64,000 nucleotides of DNA from Fimbriimonas sp. (lineage in GTDB: Bacteria > Armatimonadota > Fimbriimonadia > Fimbriimonadales > Fimbriimonadaceae), in NCBI GenBank assembly GCA_031292555.1, contig JARLGV010000103.1, positions 1 to 64,000 of the forward strand, read 5' to 3'. Below, one piece after another: positions 25,486-34,492 of this stretch. Position 1 is the first letter of the stretch. Each line of letters opens with the position of its first letter. Below the pieces are notes generated by a model. That model had not been told where the DNA came from. It saw nothing but the letters and a program-made list of their open reading frames with translations, and ran no database searches. Both the position numbers and the translations under genes were made by a program.

Positions 25486-27405
25486 ATGAGCGGTTTGATC
25501 GTCGTGTGCGGATTGCTTGCCATGGGCGGTGCGGGGAAGGCGGAGATGATTCCAAGCGAAGTTGAGTTGACGTCCCCGCCGAACAACTCGGTGGTGAGTA
25601 CACCTCTCAGCGGGTCGTTCAATTGGTTGACATGCCCTGGCGCGTCGCGGTACGAACTTATGCTTCAATTGGCCGGAAAGAACAAGCCGGTCGCCGAGAT
25701 TGGCGATATCAAGGGGACGGCTTGTCGGGTCGCGCTGTGTCCCGGGACCGAATACGACTGGAACGTTTTCGCCTTTGACGATCACGGTAACCCTTGCGGG
25801 AAGTCACCGACCTATGCCTTCACCACGACTTCGCCAGTTCCCAAAGAAATCACGGACGCCGGTGTTATGTTTGCCGGAGTACATCCTGAGTCGCACTGGC
25901 TGAGTATGGATACGATTGCCGCCGACCCGGCCGCAGTTGTGTCTCCCTGGTTCTACAAGAAGGGCTACTTTGGCCCGCCGCCTCCCACATTCGACAGCGT
26001 CAAGAATCGGCTTCCCCGGCCGGTATGGGACGGACACGAAGACCTCATCGGCATGTACTGGTACGCGTGGAAGACGCTGTTCTCCGTCTGGGTCTTCGCG
26101 CCTCCAGTGACGAATCAGATGGCCGTTTCGAACCCGATCGGCATCCAAAGCTGGGGCGCGTGGGGCAGCACGATGGTTTGGGACTCGGCGTTTATCCTAC
26201 AGTTCGCGCGATATGGCGAAGGTGCGTATCCATTTATAACTGCTTTGGATAACTGCTACGCCAGGCAGCATGAGAATGGCTTCATCTGTCGAGAGTCAGA
26301 CAGCAGTAACCGGGAAGTGTACGTCATCTACCCCGTGAATCCTCCCTTGCTTGCCTGGGCCGAGTGGAGCTACTTCCACGTCACAGGCGACACAAGTCGC
26401 ATCAAGCAAGTGTTTCTACCCCTCGTCAAGCAATACGAGTGGTACATGCTGTACCAAAGGCGAGCAAACGGCTTGTACTGGACCGACGGTTTCAACGAAG
26501 CCGATGACTCGCCGCGAAATGCACTCGCCCATGACTATGTATCGACCACGTCGATACAGGCTCTGTCGGCGGACATCCTCTCGAAAATGGCCAAGATCTG
26601 TGGGCGCGTGGACATGGCTACGTGGTTCAGCAAGGATGCTCAGAAGCTCAAGGGCATGGTGAACGCCAGCTTTTGGGACCCCGAACACCGGCTGTACAAC
26701 GATCTTGGCGCCGATGGCAAGTCGATTACGGTTACCAAGGAGGGCGGCGTGTGCAAGCACTGTCACATGTTCTGGCCACTTCTTGCCGGGTTGACGACAC
26801 CGCAAAGAGCTCAGTCCATGGCCGCCCTTTTGGCCGATCCGGTCTTTGACCGGCCCAGTGGCATAGCCTCGCTATCGATGGACAGCGACGGATACAACAA
26901 GGAGACCGGATCCTATTGGCGGGGATCTGTTTGGCCACCCATCCAGTACATGGCGGTCAAGGGCCTCGAGACCGCCGGCTTCGAAGACCAGGCAGGTTCG
27001 CTTGCCGAGAAGTATGTCAACGCATCTCTTACTGCTTACAAGAAATCTGGGGATATCACTGAATACCTGACTCCTGAACAACCTGTGGGAGCCGGTGTCG
27101 GAAAGTTCGTCGGCTGGGGAGGGTTGGCTCCAATCGCGCTATTCATCGAGGACATCATCGGCCTGCGAGTGGACGCGCCCTCGAACACGATCGTCTGGCG
27201 ACTTCGCAAGCTAGACCGAAACGGCGTCGAAAATCTTCACTTCGGCGCCAAGAACGTCTCGCTCGTCTGCGAGAAGCGAGCCCGTATCGACGAACCATGT
27301 GTGATCAAGGTGACCAGCGACGGAGACTTCAAGCTAGTCGTGGATCTTCCGTCCCGTGATGTCCAGAGGATGATTCACCCGGGAAGCACTACGATTAGGC
27401 TATAA
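25486..27405 (+). CDS. Secreted (alpha/alpha)6-barrel glycosidase, GH63/GH37-like, with N-terminal Fn3-like domain
   Basis: 639 aa from the ATG at 25486 (AGGTCAAGAGA upstream), which starts a signal peptide. An Fn3-like domain (SPPNNSVVSTPLSGSFNW) lies at about 20-125. The catalytic barrel shows GTMVWDSAF-type sequence (GSTMVWDSAFILQFARY), DGFNEADDSPR (general acid Asp) and TGSYWRGSVWPPIQYM. ITEYLTPEQ supplies the candidate catalytic base Glu. This set is that of trehalase/alpha-glucosidase-I-like enzymes. The sugar substrate cannot be told from sequence alone. Confidence 0.8.
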   Translation: MSGLIVVCGLLAMGGAGKAEMIPSEVELTSPPNNSVVSTPLSGSFNWLTCPGASRYELMLQLAGKNKPVAEIGDIKGTACRVALCPGTEYDWNVFAFDDHGNPCGKSPTYAFTTTSPVPKEITDAGVMFAGVHPESHWLSMDTIAADPAAVVSPWFYKKGYFGPPPPTFDSVKNRLPRPVWDGHEDLIGMYWYAWKTLFSVWVFAPPVTNQMAVSNPIGIQSWGAWGSTMVWDSAFILQFARYGEGAYPFITALDNCYARQHENGFICRESDSSNREVYVIYPVNPPLLAWAEWSYFHVTGDTSRIKQVFLPLVKQYEWYMLYQRRANGLYWTDGFNEADDSPRNALAHDYVSTTSIQALSADILSKMAKICGRVDMATWFSKDAQKLKGMVNASFWDPEHRLYNDLGADGKSITVTKEGGVCKHCHMFWPLLAGLTTPQRAQSMAALLADPVFDRPSGIASLSMDSDGYNKETGSYWRGSVWPPIQYMAVKGLETAGFEDQAGSLAEKYVNASLTAYKKSGDITEYLTPEQPVGAGVGKFVGWGGLAPIALFIEDIIGLRVDAPSNTIVWRLRKLDRNGVENLHFGAKNVSLVCEKRARIDEPCVIKVTSDGDFKLVVDLPSRDVQRMIHPGSTTIRL

Positions 27406-27564
27406 GCCCCAGCTGTTGGAGTTGCCAGACCGTGGGAAGGTAGAGCGCAGCCCTACCGCTCAGATACCGCGAGCGTTGGTCGATCGAACACTTTTGGGAT
27501 ATGGCAGGCATATCGGTGAATGAAGCGGAACATTGCCATCGGTTTGGTGCTCTACTCTCCGATC

Positions 27565-27831
27565 ATGAAGTTTACTAACCTCAAATTGGGTTCGATTGCC
27601 CTTCTGGCAATCTGTCTTGCCGGCTCCATACCGGCTGCCGCACAGTCCATACGTCACAATCGGATGGACGCCAAAGCGGCGCGCGCCGACATTCGCAGGC
27701 TCAAGGTCATTCGCCGCCGCTGCGTGAAATACAAGAATTGGGGCAAGTTGATGCAGACCGATCGCCTCATTGCCGAAGACAAGAAGTTCATCCATCGGGA
27801 CAGCCACAAGATCCACAACGCCGGCGGCTAG
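27565..27831 (+). CDS. Small secreted basic protein
   Basis: 88 aa from the ATG at 27565; the upstream ATG at 27520 would place 15 residues before the signal peptide. The signal (MKFTNLKLGSIALLAICLAG) ends at AAAQ. The mature part is rich in Lys, Arg and Asp (RRLKVIRRRCVKYKNWGKLM), probably helical. Unknown function. Confidence 0.6.
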   Translation: MKFTNLKLGSIALLAICLAGSIPAAAQSIRHNRMDAKAARADIRRLKVIRRRCVKYKNWGKLMQTDRLIAEDKKFIHRDSHKIHNAGG

Positions 27832-27944
27832 CACGGTGCGCTGGAGTAGGCTCAATATGGTGTGGCCGTGACCACCGCGTCAAATGAAGGGTAATCGTAA
27901 AAAACACGACGGCGCGAAATGGAATCTGCGTGACGGAAAGCGTT

Positions 27945-28256
27945 CTAAGGCCTTTCTGAAGTGCTTGTGGGGCCGGCCCGTGACGAAGCTAGTGCTGCGA
28001 TCATCGGGCCCACTGTATCTACAATCACTTGGCACGTCCCTCTGAGGTCGTCCAATGGCGAAACGACTCCGTGCTTTCTTACAAATGCGTTCCATCGGAC
28101 TGCAACCGTTGGGTCGCCCCAGTAGGCTCCCGTTAGCCCCAGAGGAATCTCCCGGGGGAGTTCGGTTCCTCGCCTGTTGAACGTGGCGTGAATGGCACGA
28201 CCATGTGTCTCGTGGTTGAGATCGGCATCTCGCATGGGAAATATGTTTGCAAGGTC
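27945..28256 (-). pseudogene. C-terminal relic of an AbiEii-type toxin gene
   Basis: The minus-strand frame encodes about 100 residues that align without gaps to the C-terminus of the intact AbiEii at 37390-38295: HETHGRAIHATFNRRGTELP, WGDPTVAVRWNAFVRK, LRGTCQVIVDTVGPMIAALA. The DNA also matches. The first about 200 residues, including the nucleotidyltransferase motifs, are missing. Homology stops about 50 bp before a copy of the 3' half of tRNA-Pro at 28304-28341, the same order as in the intact island. Confidence 0.85.
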
Positions 28257-28303
28257 AGTTTGAGCCCAGGTTGGCCGGTGGAACGCACGATTACTGAATT
28301 TGA

Positions 28304-28341
28304 TCGTGGCGACACGATTCGAATGTGCGGCGCCTTCCACA
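28304..28341 (-). repeat. Partial copy of the 3' half of tRNA-Pro (putative attachment-site scar, copy 1)
   Basis: TCG-GGCGACACGATTCGAA-GTGCG and a trailing CTTCCAC match the acceptor, T-arm and start of the anticodon arm of the tRNA-Pro gene at 39081-39157 with few changes, in the same orientation. The 5' half of the tRNA is absent, so it cannot make a tRNA. It marks the left side of the MoxR operon. Confidence 0.8.
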
Positions 28342-28568
28342 GCACGGACGAAGCAAGGTGGCATGGACTGAGTTCGGAATGGCCAGGGCTTCTCGAACTC
28401 GTGCTTCAGTTCAACAGGACAGAGGGATGGGAAGCCAGTACTGGATCTAGGCCGATAGCATGACGTCAAAGAGCTGGTCCCACGCATCGCAAAAGTCTTG
28501 GTTACTTTTCCTCAGAAAAGGGGCAAAGCAAGTACATCTTTCAGGGCGGTTTGATGTAAAACATTGCA

Positions 28569-29855
28569 ATGGGAGATTGGACGGCTGAGCGTGTTCTGGC
28601 GCTGGCTCCCGACCCTGCTTCCGTTGGCCCGGCACGCGAGTTGTCCAGCCCCGCCAAATGGGTGACGAGCGGGGCGTCGAATGTGGCGGTTTGGGGAGAG
28701 GCGAAGGGCAGCGGGGCCAAGCCGTACCAAGTCGCCGTCGATTTCAACGGCCCGGCCTTCAAGTGCTCTTGCCCAAGCCGGAAAATCCCGTGCAAGCATG
28801 TTCTGGGTCTGATGCTGCTCTTTTCCAGTGGCATCGTGCCGGCCGCCCCGATGCCCGAGTGGGCAAGCGAATGGCTGGAGAAGCGGACCGAAAAGGCAGC
28901 CGTTCAAGCGGCGAAAGCGACAAGCCCCAAGGTGGACGCCAATCCTGAGGCGGCCGCCAAGCGGGCGGAAGGGAGATGGGAGAAGGTCCTGACCGGTCTG
29001 GATGAGTGCGAAGCGTTCCTCATGGATATCGCCGGCCAAGGGTTGCTCTCCGCTCATTCCACTCGAAGTTGGGACCAGATGGCTGCCCGCATGGTCGATG
29101 CCCAAGCTCCCGGAGTTGCGCGGCGCCTCAAGCGAATCGGGGAGAAGGTAGGGATCGGCTCCGACTGGGGTCTGGAGGTGGCGGGAGAACTCGGGAGGCT
29201 TGAACTCCTGATCGAAGGATCCCGTCGCATCGACGCCTTACCGCCAGAACTGAGTGCAGATTTACGTTCCACGCTTGGCATCCCGGTTCGAAAGGAAGAT
29301 CTGGACGGAGAACGGGTCTCCGACGTTTGGGATGCACTGGGTCAGGCAACCGAAAGGGAGGATCGAGTCACGACGATTCGAACCTGGCTGCGGGGTCGAA
29401 CTTACGGACGATGGGCGATGCACCTCGGGTTTTCCGTCGCGGGGCAACCGCCGGAACAACAGCTCCTCTCGGGTGTTTCCTTCACTGCGGAGTTGGTGTT
29501 CTACCCGTCGGCTTGGCCGCTGCGCGTTCAGATCGGCCAAACCACGCCGGCGAAGTTCGAACCTCTTCATCGAGGCAGATGGGCAGATTCGGTTGAAGAC
29601 ATGGCATCCGCCCTTTCCGCGCACCCTTGGATCGAGCAAATTCCTGCTTGCTTGAGTCAGGCTCGTCTGGGGCGGACAGACTCCACGTTGTGGGCGATCG
29701 ATGGGGAAGGCGCCGCCATGCCGATTCGGGCCGGCGATCTGTGGGAGCTCTTGGCGCGGACAGGCAATGAGCCTTGCGAGTTGTTCGGCGAGTTCGACGG
29801 AACGATGTTTCGCCCCCTCGGCGCATGGGGCGATTGGGGTTACTTACCGATATGA
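28569..29855 (+). CDS. SWIM zinc-finger protein of the MoxR-DUF5682 operon
   Basis: 428 aa. A SWIM-type zinc site occurs at about residues 64-77 (FKCSCPSRKIPCKHVLGLML, a CxC...CxH arrangement), a fold used for DNA, RNA or protein binding. The long C-terminal part is Trp-rich and of unknown fold. It is the first gene of a tightly packed operon; its stop overlaps the next start by 4 nt (ATGA). The start has no clear ribosome site. Confidence 0.85.
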   Translation: MGDWTAERVLALAPDPASVGPARELSSPAKWVTSGASNVAVWGEAKGSGAKPYQVAVDFNGPAFKCSCPSRKIPCKHVLGLMLLFSSGIVPAAPMPEWASEWLEKRTEKAAVQAAKATSPKVDANPEAAAKRAEGRWEKVLTGLDECEAFLMDIAGQGLLSAHSTRSWDQMAARMVDAQAPGVARRLKRIGEKVGIGSDWGLEVAGELGRLELLIEGSRRIDALPPELSADLRSTLGIPVRKEDLDGERVSDVWDALGQATEREDRVTTIRTWLRGRTYGRWAMHLGFSVAGQPPEQQLLSGVSFTAELVFYPSAWPLRVQIGQTTPAKFEPLHRGRWADSVEDMASALSAHPWIEQIPACLSQARLGRTDSTLWAIDGEGAAMPIRAGDLWELLARTGNEPCELFGEFDGTMFRPLGAWGDWGYLPI

Positions 29856-31174
29856 AGGCGTTTACCGACTTGGCGGCAGCCTTGCAGATCGGAGTTCGGC
29901 GATCTCCTTTTGTCGCATCGGGTTACTTGGGCGAATGGCATGGCGTGTCCGGCGAGCAATCTGCCCTTGCCGAGGCGGGAGCGCTCGACCTTATGCGACG
30001 TGCAGGCACATGTTCCCGCACGTCGATCCTTCCGCTTCTGGCTTCTCCCCGACAGGAACAAGGTATCGCAACGAAATCTGAGGGTGTGCTGATGGCTGCG
30101 ATCGACCTAGGCTTACGTGACGTGGTGCTGGAGTGGGCACGGGCAGCCGCAGAGAAAGGCTTGGTAGCACCGCCCGCCGCATTGGTGAAGCTTATTGAGT
30201 GGACGCCCAAGCACCCCAGGGCATTGGGGCCGATTCTGGGGGCCCGGGGCCAGTGGCTTGCGGCATGGATGGACGTGGAGATCGTTGCGCCCGAAGCTCT
30301 CCCCGACCCGGCCGAGCTCCGGGACAAGCTCCAATCCGATTGGGGCGATCTGGACTGGAAGCAGCGGGCCGAAGGCATTGTGAAGCTCAGGGCGTCGCTT
30401 GTGCCGTCCGACGAAGCGCTTCTCACGGTGGCACTCGCCGATCGACGTAAAGAGGTGCGCGAATCGGCGGCCGAATGCCTGGCAAACCTGGAGGAGAGCA
30501 AGTTCGCCCGCGAGTTGCGCGCCTTCGCAAAGGGCCGGCTACGGGTGGAGCGGAAGTTTCTCTCAAAGTCGCTCTTGGTAATCGCCCCAAGCGCGGAAAG
30601 ACTGCCCAAGGAACTTCCCCGGACCGTTCAGCCCGGGTCATTTGGGGCAAAGGCCCACGCGCTGTACGACCTGTTGAGAGCTATTCGCCCTTCCTTCTGG
30701 GAGGAGGAGACGGGCCTCTCCCCGGCCGAGCTGATCGAATTGGCGAAGCAAACGGACTACTCGGGCGCAGTGATCGCGGGTTGGCAAGACGCCGCCTCGT
30801 CGGTCCTATGGGATCAGAAGTGGGTCGATGCGCTTTTTCAGCACGCCATCGCTCTAAACACCCGCCCAATGATTCGAGTCTTGGCGCCGATGGCATCCCA
30901 TTCGGTGTATGAAGCGGCCTTTCGAACCCGACTGAAGGCCAACGAGTACATGCCGATGCGACCGAATCGATTCTCGCCTGAGTTCTCGAAACTCGTAGTG
31001 GACGCGGTGAAGCAGCAAAGCGTCGTGGTCGACCCTGAGATGTCGCGCTGCCTCGATCGATCCGTGCTTCCCCTGCTGCGAGACCCATGGGACAATTCTG
31101 CGGATGCCATGCGCGAACGCTGGTTCCGGTCCCTCGACCTTCGAACAAGACTTCTAGACAGCCTCGATCCGTGA
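29852..31174 (+). CDS. DUF5691 protein of the MoxR-DUF5682 operon
   Basis: 440 aa from the ATG at 29852, which overlaps the SWIM gene stop (ATGA). All-helical, with HEAT-like pairs such as LLTVALADRRKEVRESAAEC and LANLEESKFARELRAFA. The family DUF5691 recurs next to SWIM, MoxR and VWA genes in other genomes; no biochemical role is known. Probably a scaffold for the ATPase; this is an inference from the repeats. Confidence 0.8.
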   Translation: MKAFTDLAAALQIGVRRSPFVASGYLGEWHGVSGEQSALAEAGALDLMRRAGTCSRTSILPLLASPRQEQGIATKSEGVLMAAIDLGLRDVVLEWARAAAEKGLVAPPAALVKLIEWTPKHPRALGPILGARGQWLAAWMDVEIVAPEALPDPAELRDKLQSDWGDLDWKQRAEGIVKLRASLVPSDEALLTVALADRRKEVRESAAECLANLEESKFARELRAFAKGRLRVERKFLSKSLLVIAPSAERLPKELPRTVQPGSFGAKAHALYDLLRAIRPSFWEEETGLSPAELIELAKQTDYSGAVIAGWQDAASSVLWDQKWVDALFQHAIALNTRPMIRVLAPMASHSVYEAAFRTRLKANEYMPMRPNRFSPEFSKLVVDAVKQQSVVVDPEMSRCLDRSVLPLLRDPWDNSADAMRERWFRSLDLRTRLLDSLDP

Positions 31175-31181
31175 GTCAACA

Positions 31182-32264
31182 ATGAGCCAACCCGTAATGC
31201 GCGCGCACGCCGAACAGGCGTTCCAACATGAATTGGCGGAGCTAGCCAAGTCCGACACTCGTCCTCGTCCGCCCAATTGGAAGCTGTCTCCCTGGGCCGT
31301 TGCCGATTACGTCTCCGGCTGCACCTTGCCCAACGGCTTCGTCGTCAGTCCGAAGTACATCGGCAAGCGGACGATCATCGAAATATCGGTCGCTACCCTT
31401 GCCACCGATCGTGCGCTTCTGCTGTTGGGAGTTCCGGGGACCGCAAAAACTTGGCTCTCTGAGCACCTGGCAGCGGCGACCTCCGGCGATTCGACGTTGT
31501 TGATCCAGGGCACCTCCGGGACCAGCGAGGAGACGCTGAGATACGGCTGGAATTACGCGAAGCTATTGGCTGAGGGGCCGTCGAGGGCGGCTCTCGTGCC
31601 GTCGCCGATCATGCGGGCGATGGAGCAGGGCAAGATCGCCCGGGTGGAAGAACTCACCCGCATCCCATCCGACGTTCAGGACGCGCTCATCACGGTGCTC
31701 TCGGAGAAGACGCTGCCGATCCCGGAGTTGAACGACGAAATGCAGGCGAGCAAAGGGTTCAACGTCATCGCCACCGCCAACGATCGAGACCGGGGCGTCA
31801 ACGATCTCTCCTCGGCATTGAGGCGCCGATTCAATTCGGTGCACCTTCCGCTGCCGGAAACCGTCGAGGAAGAGACCGAGATCGTGCGCCAACGCTCCGA
31901 GGCGATTGGACGGGCTTTGGAACTGCCGGCCGAGCCGCCCGCGCTGCACGATATCCAGAGAATCGTCACGATCTTCCGCGAGTTGAGAGACGGGATGACC
32001 CTGGACCGAAAGTCGAAGCTGAAGGTTCCCTCCGGCACTCTCAGTACGGCGGAAGCGATCTCGGTGGTTAACAACGGCTTGGCGATGGCCGCCCACTTCG
32101 GCGACGGCAGACTCCGTGCTTCGGATATCGCGAGCAGCCTGACCGCCGCTGTCGTCCGGGACGCCACCCAGGACGGCTTGGTTTGGAAGGAGTACCTGGA
32201 AGTCGTGGTCAAAGAACGCGACGGATGGAAAGACCTATACCGCGCATGCAGAGAACTCCAGTAG
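31182..32264 (+). CDS. MoxR-family AAA+ ATPase
   Basis: 360 aa. Walker A is GVPGTAKTW at about residue 85, Walker B is IARVEELTRIPSDVQDAL, sensor 1 is NVIATANDRD, and the arginine finger lies in LRRRFN. MoxR ATPases pair with VWA proteins to remodel or load metal into partner proteins. A VWA partner occurs two genes downstream. It starts 7 nt after the DUF5691 stop and overlaps the next gene by 19 nt, so the order is fixed and the operon is translationally coupled. Confidence 0.95.
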   Translation: MSQPVMRAHAEQAFQHELAELAKSDTRPRPPNWKLSPWAVADYVSGCTLPNGFVVSPKYIGKRTIIEISVATLATDRALLLLGVPGTAKTWLSEHLAAATSGDSTLLIQGTSGTSEETLRYGWNYAKLLAEGPSRAALVPSPIMRAMEQGKIARVEELTRIPSDVQDALITVLSEKTLPIPELNDEMQASKGFNVIATANDRDRGVNDLSSALRRRFNSVHLPLPETVEEETEIVRQRSEAIGRALELPAEPPALHDIQRIVTIFRELRDGMTLDRKSKLKVPSGTLSTAEAISVVNNGLAMAAHFGDGRLRASDIASSLTAAVVRDATQDGLVWKEYLEVVVKERDGWKDLYRACRELQ

Positions 32265-34492
32265 GCGATCGAGTCCGGCTGTTTGGGATACGGCACCACG
32301 GGCCGGGTTCTGCCCGGTCGCTGGTGGCGGCCCTTGAAGAATGGCGCCCACAACTCCTAATCGTGGAAGGTCCGGTAGAGGCGACGGACGTGGTTCCGCA
32401 CCTTCTCGACGAGTCTGCGGCCACCCCGATCGCGATGCTGTTCTACGCGGTCGATACGCCCCGTTGGGCCTCGTACTACCCGTTGGCCGAGTTTTCCCCC
32501 GAGTTGCAGGCGTTCCGCTGGGCCGGCCGCAACCAATGCCCGATCCGGTTTATGGACCTGCCCGCGAGCGCCACCCTTGGGTTTTCGGAAACCGGCGGGA
32601 GCCGGTCCGACGCTCTGGATCAGGTCGCGGAGGCTTCGGAGTTCGATACGGTGGAGGAATGGTGGGAGCACTTGGTCGAGCGACGGTCAGACCCGTGTGA
32701 CCTCTTCGCGGGAATCGAATCCCTGATGGGCGCGCTTCGAGGTTCGGACGCGTCTGATACGCCGGATGCCGGCGAAAACGAATCCGAAGAGGCCGACGGA
32801 AGAAAGCCGATATCTCATGCCAGATATGAGGCGTTGCGCGAGGCACACATGCGGCGAACCGTTCGCGAGGCGCTGGCGGAAGGTTTTGAGCGGATCGCCG
32901 TCGTTTGCGGCGCATGGCACGTGCCGGCTCTGCGATCGCTTCCGCCGGAGAAGTTGGATAACGCCCTTCTGAAAGGTCTGCCCAAGCTCAAAATCCGCGG
33001 CACGGTCGTCCCCTGGACATTCGACCGCCTGACTTACGAGTCGGGCTATGGCGCCGGCGCAACGTCTCCCGCTTACTTCGACCTTGTCTTCCGAACGCCT
33101 CATGCCGACGTGCCGACGGCCTGGCTGCTCTCCGTTGCCCGTCTCATGCGAGAGGAGGATCTCGACGCATCGCCCGCATCCGTCATCGAAGCCGTAAGGT
33201 TGGCCGACGCGCTCGCCGGGCTGCGTGGCCGGCCACGTCCGGGACTCAGGGAGCTTGGCGAGTCGGCCGCATCGGTGCTAATTCGCGACCAAGCGATCTG
33301 GAGCCTCATCAATCGACGCCTCGTCGTCGGCGAGCAGATGGGCTCCGTGCCGGAGAACGCCCCTCAGACCTCCTTGCAGTCCGATTTGGCCGCCCTTCAG
33401 AAGCGGCTGAGATTGACGGTCGATGGAACCGATCGAAGGCTCGAACTCGATCTCCGCGGCGACATCGACCTCCAGCGAAGCCAACTCCTTCACCGGCTCA
33501 ACCTTCTCGGCGTCCCGTGGGGCTCTCACGAGCGGGTTGGAGGGAAGAAGGGTACGTTCCACGAGCACTGGCGCATCCGATGGGAACCGGAGTTGACGAT
33601 CTCGCTGATCGAAGCGGGCATCCACGGTAACACGGTCCTTGCCGCCGCCTCGAACTGCGCCATCGGTAAAGGGCAGATCGCCACCGACTTGTCGGAGATC
33701 GCGAACCTCGTCGAATGGGTGCTGACCGCCGACCTACCCGATGCGATCTCGCCTACGATCGCCAAGCTTGAGGAAATCGCGGCGACCCACGCCGACGTTG
33801 CCGGGCTGGCCGATGCGCTGCCTCCGCTGGCCGCCGTCGTACGATACGGCACGGTGCGCCGGACGAATGCCGACCAAGTGATGACGGTGCTCGATGCGAT
33901 CTTCACGCGGCTATGCGTAGGATTGCCGGGCGCTTGCGTTTCGCTGGACGATGACTCGGCCCATGTGATGGGCAAACGGCTGGACAGCGTGAACGTCGTC
34001 GTCGGACTCTTTGAAGACTCGGAGAAGCGGACTCAGTGGCTCGTCGCCCTGGCGGCCATCGCGCACCTTCAAGGAGGTCATCCGTTTCTCGAGGGCAAAG
34101 CGGAACGGCTGCGGTTCGACCTTGGCGAGGTTGACGGCAACCACTTGAGCCTGCGGCTACGTCAGGCGGTGTCTTCGGGAGCCGAAACAAGGGAAACCGC
34201 CGCCTTTGTGGAAGGGCTCCTCGACGGCCCCGGCGCGATTTTGCTTCACCAGGAACACCTGTTCCGGGCCGTGGACGAATGGATCGTGCAGATTGACGGA
34301 TCTGTCTTCGATGAGGTCCTGCCCTTGATTCGAAGGTCGGTTTCGCTGTTCACGAAGGCCGAACGGCGACAGATCGGCGAACGGGTTGCCGGGCACCTCC
34401 CTGGGCAGATTCAAACCGGGGAGTTCGACGCGGAGAGGGCGAAGCGGGTTCTTCCGGTTGTTCGCCAGCTATTGGGGATACCTCATGAGTGA
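32246..34492 (+). CDS. DUF5682 protein
   Basis: 748 aa from the ATG at 32246 (19-nt overlap with MoxR). The N-terminus reads VRLFGIRHHGPGSARSL with His17/His18, then LLIVEGP (Glu41), and later VVCGAWHVPAL (His225). This spacing of a His-His-Gly start, an acidic residue and a late G-x-x-H resembles the EreA/ChaN/TraB-TIKI class of metal-dependent or esterase-like enzymes, so I infer a catalytic domain; this has not been tested. The rest is helical. No transmembrane segments. Confidence 0.85.
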   Translation: MQRTPVGDRVRLFGIRHHGPGSARSLVAALEEWRPQLLIVEGPVEATDVVPHLLDESAATPIAMLFYAVDTPRWASYYPLAEFSPELQAFRWAGRNQCPIRFMDLPASATLGFSETGGSRSDALDQVAEASEFDTVEEWWEHLVERRSDPCDLFAGIESLMGALRGSDASDTPDAGENESEEADGRKPISHARYEALREAHMRRTVREALAEGFERIAVVCGAWHVPALRSLPPEKLDNALLKGLPKLKIRGTVVPWTFDRLTYESGYGAGATSPAYFDLVFRTPHADVPTAWLLSVARLMREEDLDASPASVIEAVRLADALAGLRGRPRPGLRELGESAASVLIRDQAIWSLINRRLVVGEQMGSVPENAPQTSLQSDLAALQKRLRLTVDGTDRRLELDLRGDIDLQRSQLLHRLNLLGVPWGSHERVGGKKGTFHEHWRIRWEPELTISLIEAGIHGNTVLAAASNCAIGKGQIATDLSEIANLVEWVLTADLPDAISPTIAKLEEIAATHADVAGLADALPPLAAVVRYGTVRRTNADQVMTVLDAIFTRLCVGLPGACVSLDDDSAHVMGKRLDSVNVVVGLFEDSEKRTQWLVALAAIAHLQGGHPFLEGKAERLRFDLGEVDGNHLSLRLRQAVSSGAETRETAAFVEGLLDGPGAILLHQEHLFRAVDEWIVQIDGSVFDEVLPLIRRSVSLFTKAERRQIGERVAGHLPGQIQTGEFDAERAKRVLPVVRQLLGIPHE

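Noticed and set aside
28304-28341. A possible functional tRNA at the first tRNA-Pro-like copy
   Set aside because: Only the 3' half is present; the 5' acceptor and D arm are missing.
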